DNA of 64,000 bases from Vibrio fluvialis. Lineage in GTDB: Bacteria > Pseudomonadota > Gammaproteobacteria > Enterobacterales > Vibrionaceae. The stretch covers positions 682,001 through 746,000 of the forward strand of contig NZ_UHIP01000002.1 in the NCBI RefSeq assembly GCF_900460245.1. Reading direction: 5' to 3'. Position numbers and translations under genes: made by a program. Shown here piece by piece: positions 25,882 through 34,207 of this stretch (position 1 is its first letter; every line of letters starts with the position of its first letter). The notes beneath the pieces were generated by a model. It worked only from the letters and a program-made list of their open reading frames with translations, made no database searches and was not told where the DNA came from.

Positions 25882-27195
25882 TTACAGCAGTGGTTGACCG
25901 AGGTTCGCCGCCGTTTGCTCACCCATGGCGATCAGTGTATCGAGAATGTGTTCGCCATCGGCACGCAACCCGTTGTGTTCATACTGGTTGGTGATCCACG
26001 CTTTGCTGTTTGGAATCTGCTTGAGTGTTTCGCGGCTGATGTCCATTTCGACAAACATGTCGTCGGCGTACACCGCGCAACTGACCGGAACGGTGTTGCG
26101 CGCCAACACGCTGGCATCGTACAACTGACCCCAGTCCTCTTTATCCGCCAGCAATTGCGCAGCGTCTTTCAGTGGCAGCAGATTGGTGTAGAGATCAAAC
26201 ATCCACGGAAACACCATCTCGCCGGTAAACAGGAACGGTTGCCCCGGCTGGTAATGGAACTCCGGGAAGGCATCACGCATGCGATGCGCTGACCATTGTG
26301 AGGCAAAACCCTGACAATAAATGGCTTCGTGCAGAATCGCGTAGATAGGGTTGGTCTGAAACCCTTGGTCCATCATCATGTGCTGTAAAAATTCGTAGCG
26401 TAGAGTCTCTTTGCCATCGACGTCGATAAACGCATTTTCCAGCGTGAAGTAGGTCGGCATAAACGCATCACTCATACCAAAATGAATACCGATCTGTTGG
26501 AACTGCTCAACGGTAAAACGCTGGCCGTTTGGCAGGCGAACGTCGTTAGCCAGCAAGTGATCGGCAATGCGCTGACACATCGCCTGCGCTTGAGGAAACT
26601 GAGCAAAGAACGCGGCGTTTTTGTCCAGAGTGCGCTGGAAGGTGGCGCGGTAGACGTCATCCGGTTGACGTGATAATGACGGTACGCCGCCCGTGATGTA
26701 ACTGCGTAGCAGGCTCTCAGGGAACAGCGACAGATAGGTCAGCGAACAAAAACCACCAAAGCTCTGGCCAAGTATCGCCCAGCGCTCAACGCCCCATTGC
26801 TGACGGATGAACTCGGCGTCGCGTACGATGTTATCGGCGCGGAAGTGGCTCAGATATTCCGCTTGTTGTTGCGGCGTTTTGCCTGCCAGTGTCTGGTGGT
26901 TCACCACGCTGCTTTGGCCGGTGCCACGCTGATCCAATAACAGCACTCGGAACTGCTGCAGCGCGCGTTTCATCCAGCCGCTGCTGGCACTGGCGCGCGG
27001 CGCCGGAAAGCCCGGACCTCCCTGAAAATAGACCAGCCAAGGCTTGTGTTCATCATTGCCGCTGGCCGATGTCACGGCGCGGGCAAATACCGTGAGGGTT
27101 TCGCCCTCAGGTTGCTGATAATCCAACGGGACAGAAAAGGTGTACGGCGTGTAACGAACGCCCGCTTCAACGAAGCTGTGCAGGGAATGCATCAT
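25882..27195 (-). CDS. Alpha/beta hydrolase, proline iminopeptidase-like (S33)
   Basis: 437 aa. The oxyanion region YFQGGPGFPAPRA, the 'LLDQRGTGQS' loop and the nucleophile elbow GQSFGG (Ser in GxSxG) match S33 prolyl aminopeptidases. The C-terminal 'NQYEHNGLRADGEHILD' contains the expected His. A cap domain of about 170 residues lies between. It probably removes N-terminal proline from peptides. The start is the first of two adjacent ATGs (27195/27192), with AAGGAA about 12 nt upstream. Confidence 0.88.
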   Translation of the reverse strand: MMHSLHSFVEAGVRYTPYTFSVPLDYQQPEGETLTVFARAVTSASGNDEHKPWLVYFQGGPGFPAPRASASSGWMKRALQQFRVLLLDQRGTGQSSVVNHQTLAGKTPQQQAEYLSHFRADNIVRDAEFIRQQWGVERWAILGQSFGGFCSLTYLSLFPESLLRSYITGGVPSLSRQPDDVYRATFQRTLDKNAAFFAQFPQAQAMCQRIADHLLANDVRLPNGQRFTVEQFQQIGIHFGMSDAFMPTYFTLENAFIDVDGKETLRYEFLQHMMMDQGFQTNPIYAILHEAIYCQGFASQWSAHRMRDAFPEFHYQPGQPFLFTGEMVFPWMFDLYTNLLPLKDAAQLLADKEDWGQLYDASVLARNTVPVSCAVYADDMFVEMDISRETLKQIPNSKAWITNQYEHNGLRADGEHILDTLIAMGEQTAANLGQPLL

Positions 27196-27265
27196 GACTG
27201 ACTGATTTCCTTGTGAGTCATCTATTGGTTTGCGCAGACGATAGCACAAGGCTGAAGAGGGAGAT

Positions 27266-27299
27266 ATGACGCTCTGCGATTTTTGCCACAGAGCGTCAT
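27266..27299. repeat. Perfect 11-bp inverted repeat
   Basis: ATGACGCTCTG and CAGAGCGTCAT flank a 12-nt loop between the DUF2955 gene and the S33 gene, which run in the same direction. Without a U-run it is not a classical terminator. It may stabilise the upstream mRNA end or be an operator. Confidence 0.6.
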
Positions 27300-27310
27300 G
27301 GGGGTGTTAC

Positions 27311-28354
27311 TTAACCTTCCATCGGCCCGAATCGGGTTGATTCGAAGCTGTTAAGGATGCGGTGGACCAGATAGGTGATCATCAGCGTGACCACAATGGC
27401 AAAGAAAATACTGCTGACCCGATACAGCGCGCTGTAGACCAGATCGCCGCCCGGACTGAGGTACTGACCAAACAGAATGCCCAGCGTAGTCAGGCCGCCA
27501 AATCCGGCGCCAGAGCCGCTGGATTCTTTCACGTGCATGTAGCTGAATACCATGGCGCCAATCCACAGCAGCGGCACCACAAACAACAGTAAGTCAGACC
27601 AATCGTACAACAGCAACTGCCCGGCCAGACCAAATGTCACACCGAGAATCGTCCCCATACCGCGTTTGCGAGCGTATCCCATTGCGCCGTTCCAGTGCAT
27701 CGGAAACAGCAGCAGAATGGTGGTGGCTTGCGCCGAGAGGGAATCGCTCAAATCAAACACCTGAAATACGACAAACGACAACGTGGTGATGGTCGCGCCC
27801 ATTAACGCCTCGTGACGCATACGGTGCGACTGCTTGGGCGTCGTCGGACGCGGTGGCGGCTGACGAGGCTCGGCATCCGGCATCACAAACGTCACCAGAT
27901 AGGCAATCATCACCGACAATACGGTGGCAAAAATATTGCCAAAAATCAGGTCGTTGAGGTCGGTGGTCGGGTAACTGGCAAAGTGCAGCATAATACTGAG
28001 ACTGATGATGCTGTTGGCACCGAACAGAAACAGGCTGCCTTTTGACATACAGGCAAACTTATACAGAAACAGAAAGAAGGCGATGATGGTCATCATGCCC
28101 GGATGCGTACCGAAGTAGCCGCCCAGAATTCCCACTTCCAAACCACATACCACAGCAGAAGCCAGCAACTGGCGTGCCGCGTGGGCGCTCATTACCGGCA
28201 CCATACCGAGCAGCAGCATCGGCGTGACGGTGTAGAACACCCCGTAGTTCCACCCCATCAACTTATTAAAGGTGAAACCCAGTGTGGCACCTGTGGCGAT
28301 ACGCAGACATTGCCGGAGATCGTTCTCCGACAACGGATGGTCCCATAGTCTCAT
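27311..28354 (-). CDS. DUF2955 inner-membrane protein (FUSC-like efflux component)
   Basis: 347 aa with two sets of membrane helices separated by a cytoplasmic Pro-rich linker (PDAEPRQPPPRPTTPKQSH). The layout resembles aromatic-acid exporter/FUSC proteins. 'GWNYGVFYTVTPMLLLGMVP' and 'LPVMSAHAAR'-type loops match DUF2955 as I remember it. It lies 12 nt behind an HlyD gene and after a MarR gene, so it is probably the membrane part of a regulated efflux pump. The ribosome site is AGGTGAT before the ATG at 28354. Confidence 0.82.
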   Translation of the reverse strand: MRLWDHPLSENDLRQCLRIATGATLGFTFNKLMGWNYGVFYTVTPMLLLGMVPVMSAHAARQLLASAVVCGLEVGILGGYFGTHPGMMTIIAFFLFLYKFACMSKGSLFLFGANSIISLSIMLHFASYPTTDLNDLIFGNIFATVLSVMIAYLVTFVMPDAEPRQPPPRPTTPKQSHRMRHEALMGATITTLSFVVFQVFDLSDSLSAQATTILLLFPMHWNGAMGYARKRGMGTILGVTFGLAGQLLLYDWSDLLLFVVPLLWIGAMVFSYMHVKESSGSGAGFGGLTTLGILFGQYLSPGGDLVYSALYRVSSIFFAIVVTLMITYLVHRILNSFESTRFGPMEG

Positions 28355-28366
28355 GCCATCACCTGC

Positions 28367-29425
28367 TTAGTAGATGTAGTGCAGAGCACTCAGGAAACGG
28401 ATCTGGATTTTCGCCAGCAGATTAAACACGCTGTTTTCCGGCAACAACTGGACGGTCGCACGTGCGCCCGCTGGCAGTTTTTGCAGCTGTTCATCGCTCA
28501 GCGCCAGATGCAGACGCATACGCTGCGCGTCACGTACCCAGCGAGTTGAAGAGGTCGGTGACGCCAGCAGGCCGTTGGCATCAAACTGACCGGAGCTCAC
28601 ACCCGCATCAACACTGCTTACACGCGCTTCAAATACCTGACCCGGTTTGCTGTCAAACGCGATCAGCGCATCGCTATCGGTGCTCAGATGGCGCAGGCTC
28701 TTCTCGCGGAAATCGGCAATCACATCCACCTGGTTATCTACCAGAGCGATCAGCGGGCTACCCGCCGCCGCGTAAGTACCGGCTTCGAGTTGCAGGTTGG
28801 TCACCACGCCATCATTTTCTGCCATCACTTTGGTGTAAGATAGATTCAGTTTGGCTTGGTCGAGTTGGTTCTGAGCAACACGAACGCTGACGTTTGAATC
28901 GTCAGTGTTGCCACGGCTAACCTGAAGCTCTTTCAGGCGAGCGCGTGCGGCCGCCAGATTGGCTTTCGCGGCGGTGGCGGAACTTTGCGCATCATCACGT
29001 AGCTGTTGCGAGGTGCCGTTGCGATTAAATAGGGTATTTAAACGGTTGTATTCGCGGGTTTTCTGGTCGGAAACGATCACCGCTGCGGTCACGTCGGCCT
29101 GTGCGGCAACAATTGACGCATCCAGCTGATCGTTACTTTGCATCGTGCGCTCTAAGTTGAGCTGAGCTTGTTCTACCGCCAGCTGATACGGCGCCGGATC
29201 GATCTGGAACAGAACGTCGCCCTTGTGCACGGTCTGGTTGTTCTTGACGTAAATCTCTGAAATTTGTCCGCTAACGCGTGGTGACACTTTGGTGACCACG
29301 CGGGTCGCCATGGCTTGCGGTGTGAGAGGCATCGCAAGGTCGGCAACGAGAAAATAAGCAAAGACGAAGACAAACACGAAGCTGGAGTATTTGATCCAGC
29401 GTGCGAATTTCTGATCGGGTGTCAT
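28367..29425 (-). CDS. HlyD family periplasmic adaptor (EmrA-like)
   Basis: 352 aa. One N-terminal membrane anchor (about 12-32) is followed by the biotinyl-lipoyl domain split around a coiled-coil hairpin: 'VSGQISEIYVKNNQTVHKGD' opens the first half and 'SPLIALVDNQVDVIADF' the second. This is the membrane fusion protein that bridges the DUF2955 protein to an outer-membrane channel. No outer-membrane gene is present locally. It sits between marR and the DUF2955 gene in one operon. Confidence 0.93.
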   Translation of the reverse strand: MTPDQKFARWIKYSSFVFVFVFAYFLVADLAMPLTPQAMATRVVTKVSPRVSGQISEIYVKNNQTVHKGDVLFQIDPAPYQLAVEQAQLNLERTMQSNDQLDASIVAAQADVTAAVIVSDQKTREYNRLNTLFNRNGTSQQLRDDAQSSATAAKANLAAARARLKELQVSRGNTDDSNVSVRVAQNQLDQAKLNLSYTKVMAENDGVVTNLQLEAGTYAAAGSPLIALVDNQVDVIADFREKSLRHLSTDSDALIAFDSKPGQVFEARVSSVDAGVSSGQFDANGLLASPTSSTRWVRDAQRMRLHLALSDEQLQKLPAGARATVQLLPENSVFNLLAKIQIRFLSALHYIY

Positions 29426-29444
29426 GGGAGTTTATTTCTCTTAA

Positions 29445-29915
29445 TTAAAGGTTATCTGACTTTTCGCTAAGTGATTCGAGGGCATTGTTGGCAATCTGCT
29501 CCAGAATCTGACCGAGTTTGAGCAGCTCTTCATCATTGATGTGAATAAGCAGTTGGCGACGAACCTGAAGAATACGCGTCTCCATTTGCTTGATCATGAT
29601 GCGGCCTTGTTCGGTCAGGCTGACAATACGTGCGCGCTTATCGCTGGCACAGCAGTGTCTGGTGATGAGTGATTGCTCTTCGAGTTGGTTGAGCGTGCGC
29701 ATCAATGACGCCAGTTCTATCTCCAGCGCTTCGGCAAGATGTTTCTGGCTGATGTTGTCGCCAAGGCGTTGCAGTTTCCATAGTGCGGTCCAGCGAGGAT
29801 GTGTCAGGCCCAAAGGAGCCAGCTCGCGGTCAGCCACCATCTTCCACAAACGCGAAACGCGGGCGAGTTTTTCAGCCAGAGTCAGCTCGTAAAGGCTGTT
29901 GATGTCTTGAATCAT
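29445..29915 (-). CDS. MarR/SlyA family regulator
   Basis: 156 aa winged-helix repressor. The recognition region 'NISQKHLAEALEIELASLMR' and the wing sequence 'SDKRARIVSLTEQG' are typical MarR. It is the first gene of marR-hlyD-DUF2955. The start ATG at 29915 follows GGGAAG. The twin palindromes directly upstream (29931-29972) are the obvious autoregulatory operators, so pump expression is probably relieved by a ligand bound to this protein. Confidence 0.92.
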   Translation of the reverse strand: MIQDINSLYELTLAEKLARVSRLWKMVADRELAPLGLTHPRWTALWKLQRLGDNISQKHLAEALEIELASLMRTLNQLEEQSLITRHCCASDKRARIVSLTEQGRIMIKQMETRILQVRRQLLIHINDEELLKLGQILEQIANNALESLSEKSDNL

Positions 29916-29930
29916 GATGCTTCCCTAAAT

Positions 29931-29972
29931 ACTTAGCGTGCTAAGTAATATAATTTAGTTAGCACGCTAAGT
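29931..29972. promoter_or_regulatory. Twin MarR operators over the marR-hlyD promoter
   Basis: ACTTAGCGTGCTAAGT (29931-29946) is a perfect palindrome with a 2-nt centre. AGTTAGCACGCTAAGT (29957-29972) repeats it with one arm changed. The repeats start 26 nt apart and flank an AT-rich TATAAT-like stretch. Confidence 0.85.
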
Positions 29973-30039
29973 AAATGGGATGTGATAGAAATCACAATAA
30001 AAATTCTAAGCGGATGAGAATGGCGTGAATCAAAAACAA

Positions 30040-30064
30040 AAAAGGCCAAGCGAATGCTTGGCCA
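30040..30064 (-). terminator. Porin gene terminator
   Basis: GGCCAAGC/GCTTGGCC with a 4-nt loop and TTTTTTG on the minus strand, past the porin stop. Confidence 0.85.
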
Positions 30065-30102
30065 AAAGGACAGTAAGTATCCTTGGGAGTATCGAGAGCC
30101 GA

Positions 30103-31059
30103 TTAGAAATCGTAGCGGATACCAGCTTGTAGTTGGTCGTCTTTGTCGTTCAACTGTTCAAACTTGTAACCTGCGTAAGTGCGGATGTGAGCGTCGAACT
30201 TGTACACAGCTTCGATTGCGAAGTTGTTTGCTGTTTCGCCGTCAGTATCAGCATCTTGGTTTTCTTGGTAGTTGTACACACCAATCACATCCAGTTGCTT
30301 CGTCGCTTTGAATTTTGCAGACAGCTCGTAAGCGATGTAATCGTCGTCGCTCTTCTGACCTTGAGCAAACAGAGCAGCCAGAGTCAGCGTGTCGATTGGT
30401 TTAACTTCTGCTGCCAGGTTGTACTGTTTGTCATCGTTATCCTGACCAACATAGCCCGCACCCAGAGTGAACATACCGAAGTTGTACATAGCGGCTACGC
30501 CGTAGCTGCTGTTTTCGTCGCCGTTCAGTTCTTTCTCATCTGCTGCCAGGTAGTTGGCTTTCACGGTCAGAGAATCGAATTTACCGGTGTACAGGAAGTT
30601 GTTCTGACGTTTGTCTTTGTTGCCCGTTACGATGTCAGCAGCATCTGCACCGAACGTTGCCATGGTATCTGTCAAATCAGTCAGCATAACCTGAGCTGAA
30701 TCTTGTTTACCGTATGAGAATTCACCGATAGAAGTACCCACACCCGCGAAGAAGTAACGGTTAGTCAGGTTTTCGTCGCCATCGAATTCAGCTTCGTATT
30801 TACCAAAGCCGTACAGGTTGTCAGAAAACTGAGATTTACCCACAAGGTTTACGCGAGCACGTGACTTGTCTTTAAATTTCGTTGAACCTGACTCTGTTGC
30901 TGTTGCGTCAGATTCGTTGTTGTCTGATACGTTGAAGCGAGCTTCAGCTCGGCCGCCAACTTTAAGTTCTGTACCATCTGCTTTATAAACAGTTGCCGCC
31001 ATTGCTGAGCCAGAAACTAGTGCTGCGAAAATCGCGGTTGCTACTGCTGCTTGTTTCAT
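30103..31059 (-). CDS. General outer-membrane porin (OmpU/OmpC-like, Gram-negative porin family)
   Basis: 318 aa from the ATG at 31059, 8 nt behind AAGGT; an upstream ATG lacks that spacing. The signal peptide ends GSAMA before ATVYKADGTELKVGGRAEAR, a typical porin first strand. The protein is made of alternating beta strands with acidic loops. It ends in the C-terminal motif QAGIRYDF with terminal Phe, the BAM recognition signature. It forms trimeric diffusion pores for small hydrophilic solutes. The neighbouring ohr gene recalls the VCA1006-VCA1008 region of V. cholerae (memory, unverified). Confidence 0.92.
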   Translation of the reverse strand: MKQAAVATAIFAALVSGSAMAATVYKADGTELKVGGRAEARFNVSDNNESDATATESGSTKFKDKSRARVNLVGKSQFSDNLYGFGKYEAEFDGDENLTNRYFFAGVGTSIGEFSYGKQDSAQVMLTDLTDTMATFGADAADIVTGNKDKRQNNFLYTGKFDSLTVKANYLAADEKELNGDENSSYGVAAMYNFGMFTLGAGYVGQDNDDKQYNLAAEVKPIDTLTLAALFAQGQKSDDDYIAYELSAKFKATKQLDVIGVYNYQENQDADTDGETANNFAIEAVYKFDAHIRTYAGYKFEQLNDKDDQLQAGIRYDF

Positions 31060-31190
31060 TGTTATTACCTTATTCATAGTTTACGAGCTTCGATGCTCTA
31101 TCGTTTGGTTGAGAGTAAGGTAGGTTTTTTAAATGACGGTTTGATTTCTGGATTGTTACGTTTAGGTTTTGTTTTTATTGAAGAAAAATG

Positions 31191-31217
31191 AAAAGCCCGC
31201 CGATTGGCGGGCTTTTG
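31191..31217. terminator. ohr terminator
   Basis: AAAAGCCCGCC/GGCGGGCTTTT with a 4-nt loop, 18 nt past the ohr stop. The AT runs allow action on both strands. Confidence 0.88.
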
Positions 31218-31234
31218 TACAAATACAGAGCGAA

Positions 31235-31660
31235 TTAGGCGATTTTTACACCATTGGCAATTACACCCACGGCGATGTTGCCGCGCGTTGCGTTTGAATA
31301 AGGACACACCTGATGCGCCGTTTTCACCAGCTCAACCGCTTGCGCTTCTGGCAGATCCAGCGTCGCTTCCAGATTCACCGTCAGGGCAAAGCCGCCGCTC
31401 GCGTTCGGACCAATACCGACTTCAGCGGTAACCGGGGCTGATTTCAGTGCTACTTTCGCTTCACGTGCTACGTGCAGAATTGCGTTTGAGAAGCAAGCCG
31501 AGTAACCCGCAGCGAACAGTTGTTCCGGGTTAGTGGCAGCGCCAGTACCGCCCATCTCTTTTGGATAGCTTAGTTCCAGTGACAGTAGTCCGTCATCCGT
31601 TGAAACTTTACCGTTACGGCCAGCCAGTGCGGTTGCTTTTGTTGTGTATAGCGTACTCAT
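31235..31660 (-). CDS. ohr: Organic hydroperoxide resistance protein Ohr
   Basis: 141 aa. This thiol peroxidase reduces organic and lipid hydroperoxides through a reactive Cys pair: C56 in AAGYSACFSNA and C119 in HQVCPYSNATRGN. The Ohr signature GGTGAATNPEQLFAAGYSAC is intact up to the first Cys. The start at 31660 follows AAAGGAG. It is divergent from ohrR with two palindromic sites between them, so expression is probably induced by peroxides. Confidence 0.95.
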   Translation of the reverse strand: MSTLYTTKATALAGRNGKVSTDDGLLSLELSYPKEMGGTGAATNPEQLFAAGYSACFSNAILHVAREAKVALKSAPVTAEVGIGPNASGGFALTVNLEATLDLPEAQAVELVKTAHQVCPYSNATRGNIAVGVIANGVKIA

Positions 31661-31705
31661 GATGTTGCTCCTTTGGGAATGTATATTGTGTAAAATTAAG
31701 TTGCG

Positions 31706-31720
31706 CACAATTTAATTGTT
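31706..31720. promoter_or_regulatory. OhrR operator 1
   Basis: CACAATTTAATTGTT has inverted arms with a 1-nt centre, resembling the TACAATT/AATTGTA OhrR box described in other bacteria. It lies close to the ohr start. Confidence 0.8.
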
Positions 31721-31764
31721 AGCAATATTAAATCGATCTTGAGATGGAATGCAAGTATATTGTG

Positions 31765-31779
31765 CACAATTTAATTGTG
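31765..31779. promoter_or_regulatory. OhrR operator 2
   Basis: CACAATTTAATTGTG is a perfect palindrome with a 1-nt centre, 59 nt from operator 1. It abuts the ohrR start, so it probably gives autorepression. Confidence 0.82.
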
Positions 31780-31783
31780 AGTG

Positions 31784-32260
31784 ATGAAGATGAGTCGTTG
31801 TGTTCCTTCCCAGAACCCTTTTCCTGTCAGTGATGACGAGCTGTTACTGCTCGACAACCAGCTGTGTTTTCCGCTTTACAGTGCGGCGAACGCGGTGGTG
31901 CGCGCTTATCGCCCGTTGCTGGAGACGCTGGATCTGACTTATCCGCAATATCTGGTGATGATGGTGCTGTGGCAGCAAAACGCCATCAGCGTGAAAACGT
32001 TGGGTGAAAAACTGCATTTGGATTCCGGCACATTGACGCCGCTGCTCAAACGTCTGGAAGGTAAAGGGCTGGTGGAGCGTCGTCGCAGTCTGACCGATGA
32101 GCGTGCACGCGAGTTGTGCCTGACAGATCAGGGAACGGTTTTGCGCGAACAGGCTTTGGCAGTACCGAAGTCGATGGTGTGCAAGTTCGACCTCGATATC
32201 GAAGAACTGGTGACGCTCAAACAGTTGTGTGAAAAGGTGATTGGTAAACTCAACGGATAA
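31784..32260 (+). CDS. ohrR: Peroxide-sensing MarR-family repressor OhrR
   Basis: About 158 aa from the ATG at 31784; a GTG at 31781 and an ATG at 31790 are alternatives, and no strong ribosome site decides. The signature LCFPLYSAANAV near residue 27 holds the sensing Cys (C28). Oxidation of this Cys by organic hydroperoxides releases DNA in known OhrR proteins. The MarR wing and recognition helix are intact (KTLGEKLHLDSGTLTPLLKR). Divergent ohr and the two operators complete a self-contained regulatory unit. Confidence 0.95.
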   Translation: MKMSRCVPSQNPFPVSDDELLLLDNQLCFPLYSAANAVVRAYRPLLETLDLTYPQYLVMMVLWQQNAISVKTLGEKLHLDSGTLTPLLKRLEGKGLVERRRSLTDERARELCLTDQGTVLREQALAVPKSMVCKFDLDIEELVTLKQLCEKVIGKLNG

Positions 32261-32364
32261 GAGTTTGCCAAGGATCAGAATTTTGACATCGCGCGCGCTA
32301 ATTTTGTTGGCGATTGAGTGGGATACGGTACACTTTGCGCTCAATCATCATTCAAGGAAGAGAT

Positions 32365-32979
32365 ATGAAGGCGGTTCGTTTCGAAGAGCAAGCAGTGAGC
32401 CCGTCCAAAATTTTATGCGTCGGACGCAACTATGTGGAACACGTCAAAGAGCTGAATAATGCCATCCCGGATCAGATGGTGGTATTCAACAAACCCAACA
32501 GCAGTATTTCCAGTACGCTGCGAGCCTTTCATGAAGAGCCACTGCATTACGAAACAGAAATCTGCTTCGTGGTTGAAAACGGCCAGTATGTGGGTGTCGG
32601 ACTCGGATTGGATCTGACCAAGCGCGAACTGCAATCGCAACTCAAACAAAAGCAGCTGCCCTGGGAGCGCGCCAAGGCGTTTGATGGTTCTGCGGTCTTC
32701 AGCCGCTTTGTGTCGCTCGCTGGTCTCGATATTGAACAGTTGTCGCTTGAGCTGTTCATCAACTGCGTGCGTGTGCAGTGTGGCGGTGTTTCACAGATGA
32801 TGTTCAAACCAGCAATGATTCTGCAAGAGCTGCAATCGTATACCACGCTGTTTGACGGTGATATCGTCATGACGGGCACGCCGCAGGGTGTTGGGGTTGT
32901 GCACGCGGGGGATGTGTTCCTCGGCCGCCTGAAATGCGGCGAACAAACCTTACTCGAAATTGAATGGCTAGCCGAATAG
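32365..32979 (+). CDS. Fumarylacetoacetate hydrolase (FAH) family protein
   Basis: 204 aa from the ATG at 32365 (AAGGAAGAGAT upstream). The FAH fold is short, with CVGRNYVEHVKELNN at the N-terminus, HYETEICFVVENGQ with the metal-binding acidic residues, 'TKRELQSQLKQKQLPWERAK' and the 'MTGTPQGVGVVHAGD' loop. Single-domain members are often acylpyruvases or oxaloacetate decarboxylases (FAHD1-like). The substrate here is not readable. It has its own terminator, whose stem includes the stop codon. Confidence 0.9.
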   Translation: MKAVRFEEQAVSPSKILCVGRNYVEHVKELNNAIPDQMVVFNKPNSSISSTLRAFHEEPLHYETEICFVVENGQYVGVGLGLDLTKRELQSQLKQKQLPWERAKAFDGSAVFSRFVSLAGLDIEQLSLELFINCVRVQCGGVSQMMFKPAMILQELQSYTTLFDGDIVMTGTPQGVGVVHAGDVFLGRLKCGEQTLLEIEWLAE

Positions 32980-32993
32980 GCTAGCCTTTTTTC
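32965..32993 (+). terminator. FAH gene terminator overlapping the stop codon
   Basis: Two copies of the self-complementary GGCTAGCC, 5 nt apart, form the stem, followed by TTTTTT. The stop codon TAG lies at the stem/loop edge. Confidence 0.85.
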
Positions 32994-33012
32994 TTTTGCA
33001 ATCCAGCCAATA

Positions 33013-33333
33013 TTAGGCGCTGAAGACCACCAAGTTCAGCAGCAAAAACACCGCCATACTGACCACGGTGGTCAGCAGTACGTTCTTGGTTCGCCACGCC
33101 AACAAACCTGCCAACAACGCGGCCCAGATGTAAGGGTTGGTGCTTTCCAGCCACAGCGATTTTTCATGCGTAAACACAATGGGAGCCCAGATAGCGGTCA
33201 GTACTGCCGGGCCGGAATAACTGAGCAACCGTTGTAAACCCGGGCTCAGGCGCAGTGGCAGTTTAGGTTCTAGAAACAGATAACGGCTCATGAACACCAG
33301 TGCCGTCATGGCCAGAATCGATAACATGATCAT
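33013..33333 (-). CDS. AzlD-type branched-chain amino-acid export subunit
   Basis: 106 aa with four membrane segments, a typical small AzlD/YgaH partner (SYSGPAVLTAIWAPIVF). Its start overlaps the azlC stop by 4 nt (ATGA), so the two are translated together. In E. coli the pair YgaZH exports valine. Here the upstream AraC gene on the same strand may control it. Confidence 0.9.
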   Translation of the reverse strand: MIMLSILAMTALVFMSRYLFLEPKLPLRLSPGLQRLLSYSGPAVLTAIWAPIVFTHEKSLWLESTNPYIWAALLAGLLAWRTKNVLLTTVVSMAVFLLLNLVVFSA

Positions 33334-34052
33334 GCCTGACCTCCTTGCAGTTGCTCAGTCGCGTAGCCTGCCAGCATGGCGCCGACACTTGCAATCATCA
33401 GGCTGCCATCCACACGGAGCACCGTCAGGCCAACGGACAACAGCAGCGCCACCACCACCGACACCACCACTGGCAAACTCTTAATGTTCGGCACCACGAT
33501 GGCGATAAAAGTGGCGGCAACCGCAAATTCCAAGCCGAGTTCGTTCAGTGCCGGAATGTAGCTGCCAGCGATAATGCCGACCAGAGTCGCGAGGTTCCAG
33601 ATCAGATAGAAGCTCAGCCCAGCTCCCAGCGCATACCAGCGATTAAATTGCTGTTCACTTTGCTGACCGCACAGCGCAAACAGCTCATCGGTTAACAGAA
33701 AGCCCAACGCTAAACGCCAGCGTGTCGGCAGTGGACTGATTTTGCTGCGCATCGACACACTGTAGAGAAAATGGCGCGAGGTAATAAACAGGGTCGTGAT
33801 CAGCATCGTCATCAAACCTGCGCCCGCTTTGATCATGCCGGTCGCAACCAGTTGCGCCGATCCGGCAAACAAAATGGCTGACAGTGCCTGACTTTCAAAC
33901 GGGTTGAGTCCGGCATCAATCGCGAATGACCCAGCCAGCAGCCCCCAGGGCAAAACAGCCACGCTCAGCGGCAGCATGGCGACGGTTCCCTGCCAGAACA
34001 GGCGGGATTTGGATTCGGTGTGAGAATGTTGAGACAAAACGGTACTACTCAT
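33330..34052 (-). CDS. AzlC-type branched-chain amino-acid exporter
   Basis: 240 aa from the ATG at 34052 (AGGACG upstream). The AzlC/YgaZ core GLLAGSFAIDAGLNPFESQA and 'LFITSRHFLYSVSMRSKIS' is clear, with about seven membrane segments. It is the large subunit of a two-component exporter with the following azlD. It lies 155 nt behind an AraC gene on the same strand. Confidence 0.9.
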   Translation of the reverse strand: MSSTVLSQHSHTESKSRLFWQGTVAMLPLSVAVLPWGLLAGSFAIDAGLNPFESQALSAILFAGSAQLVATGMIKAGAGLMTMLITTLFITSRHFLYSVSMRSKISPLPTRWRLALGFLLTDELFALCGQQSEQQFNRWYALGAGLSFYLIWNLATLVGIIAGSYIPALNELGLEFAVAATFIAIVVPNIKSLPVVVSVVVALLLSVGLTVLRVDGSLMIASVGAMLAGYATEQLQGGQA

Positions 34053-34207
34053 GAAATCGTCCTGATAGTGAATGCTGACTTTATACGCAACTGGCGTAAA
34101 GATACAGTGCGTCGCCGCTACTGGGATGCGAGCGGGCAAGATTCATCACATCACAGCCGCGGGGCAATTACTTGTACAAAGTTGCTCACTTCAACCGGGC
34201 AGGCGGT

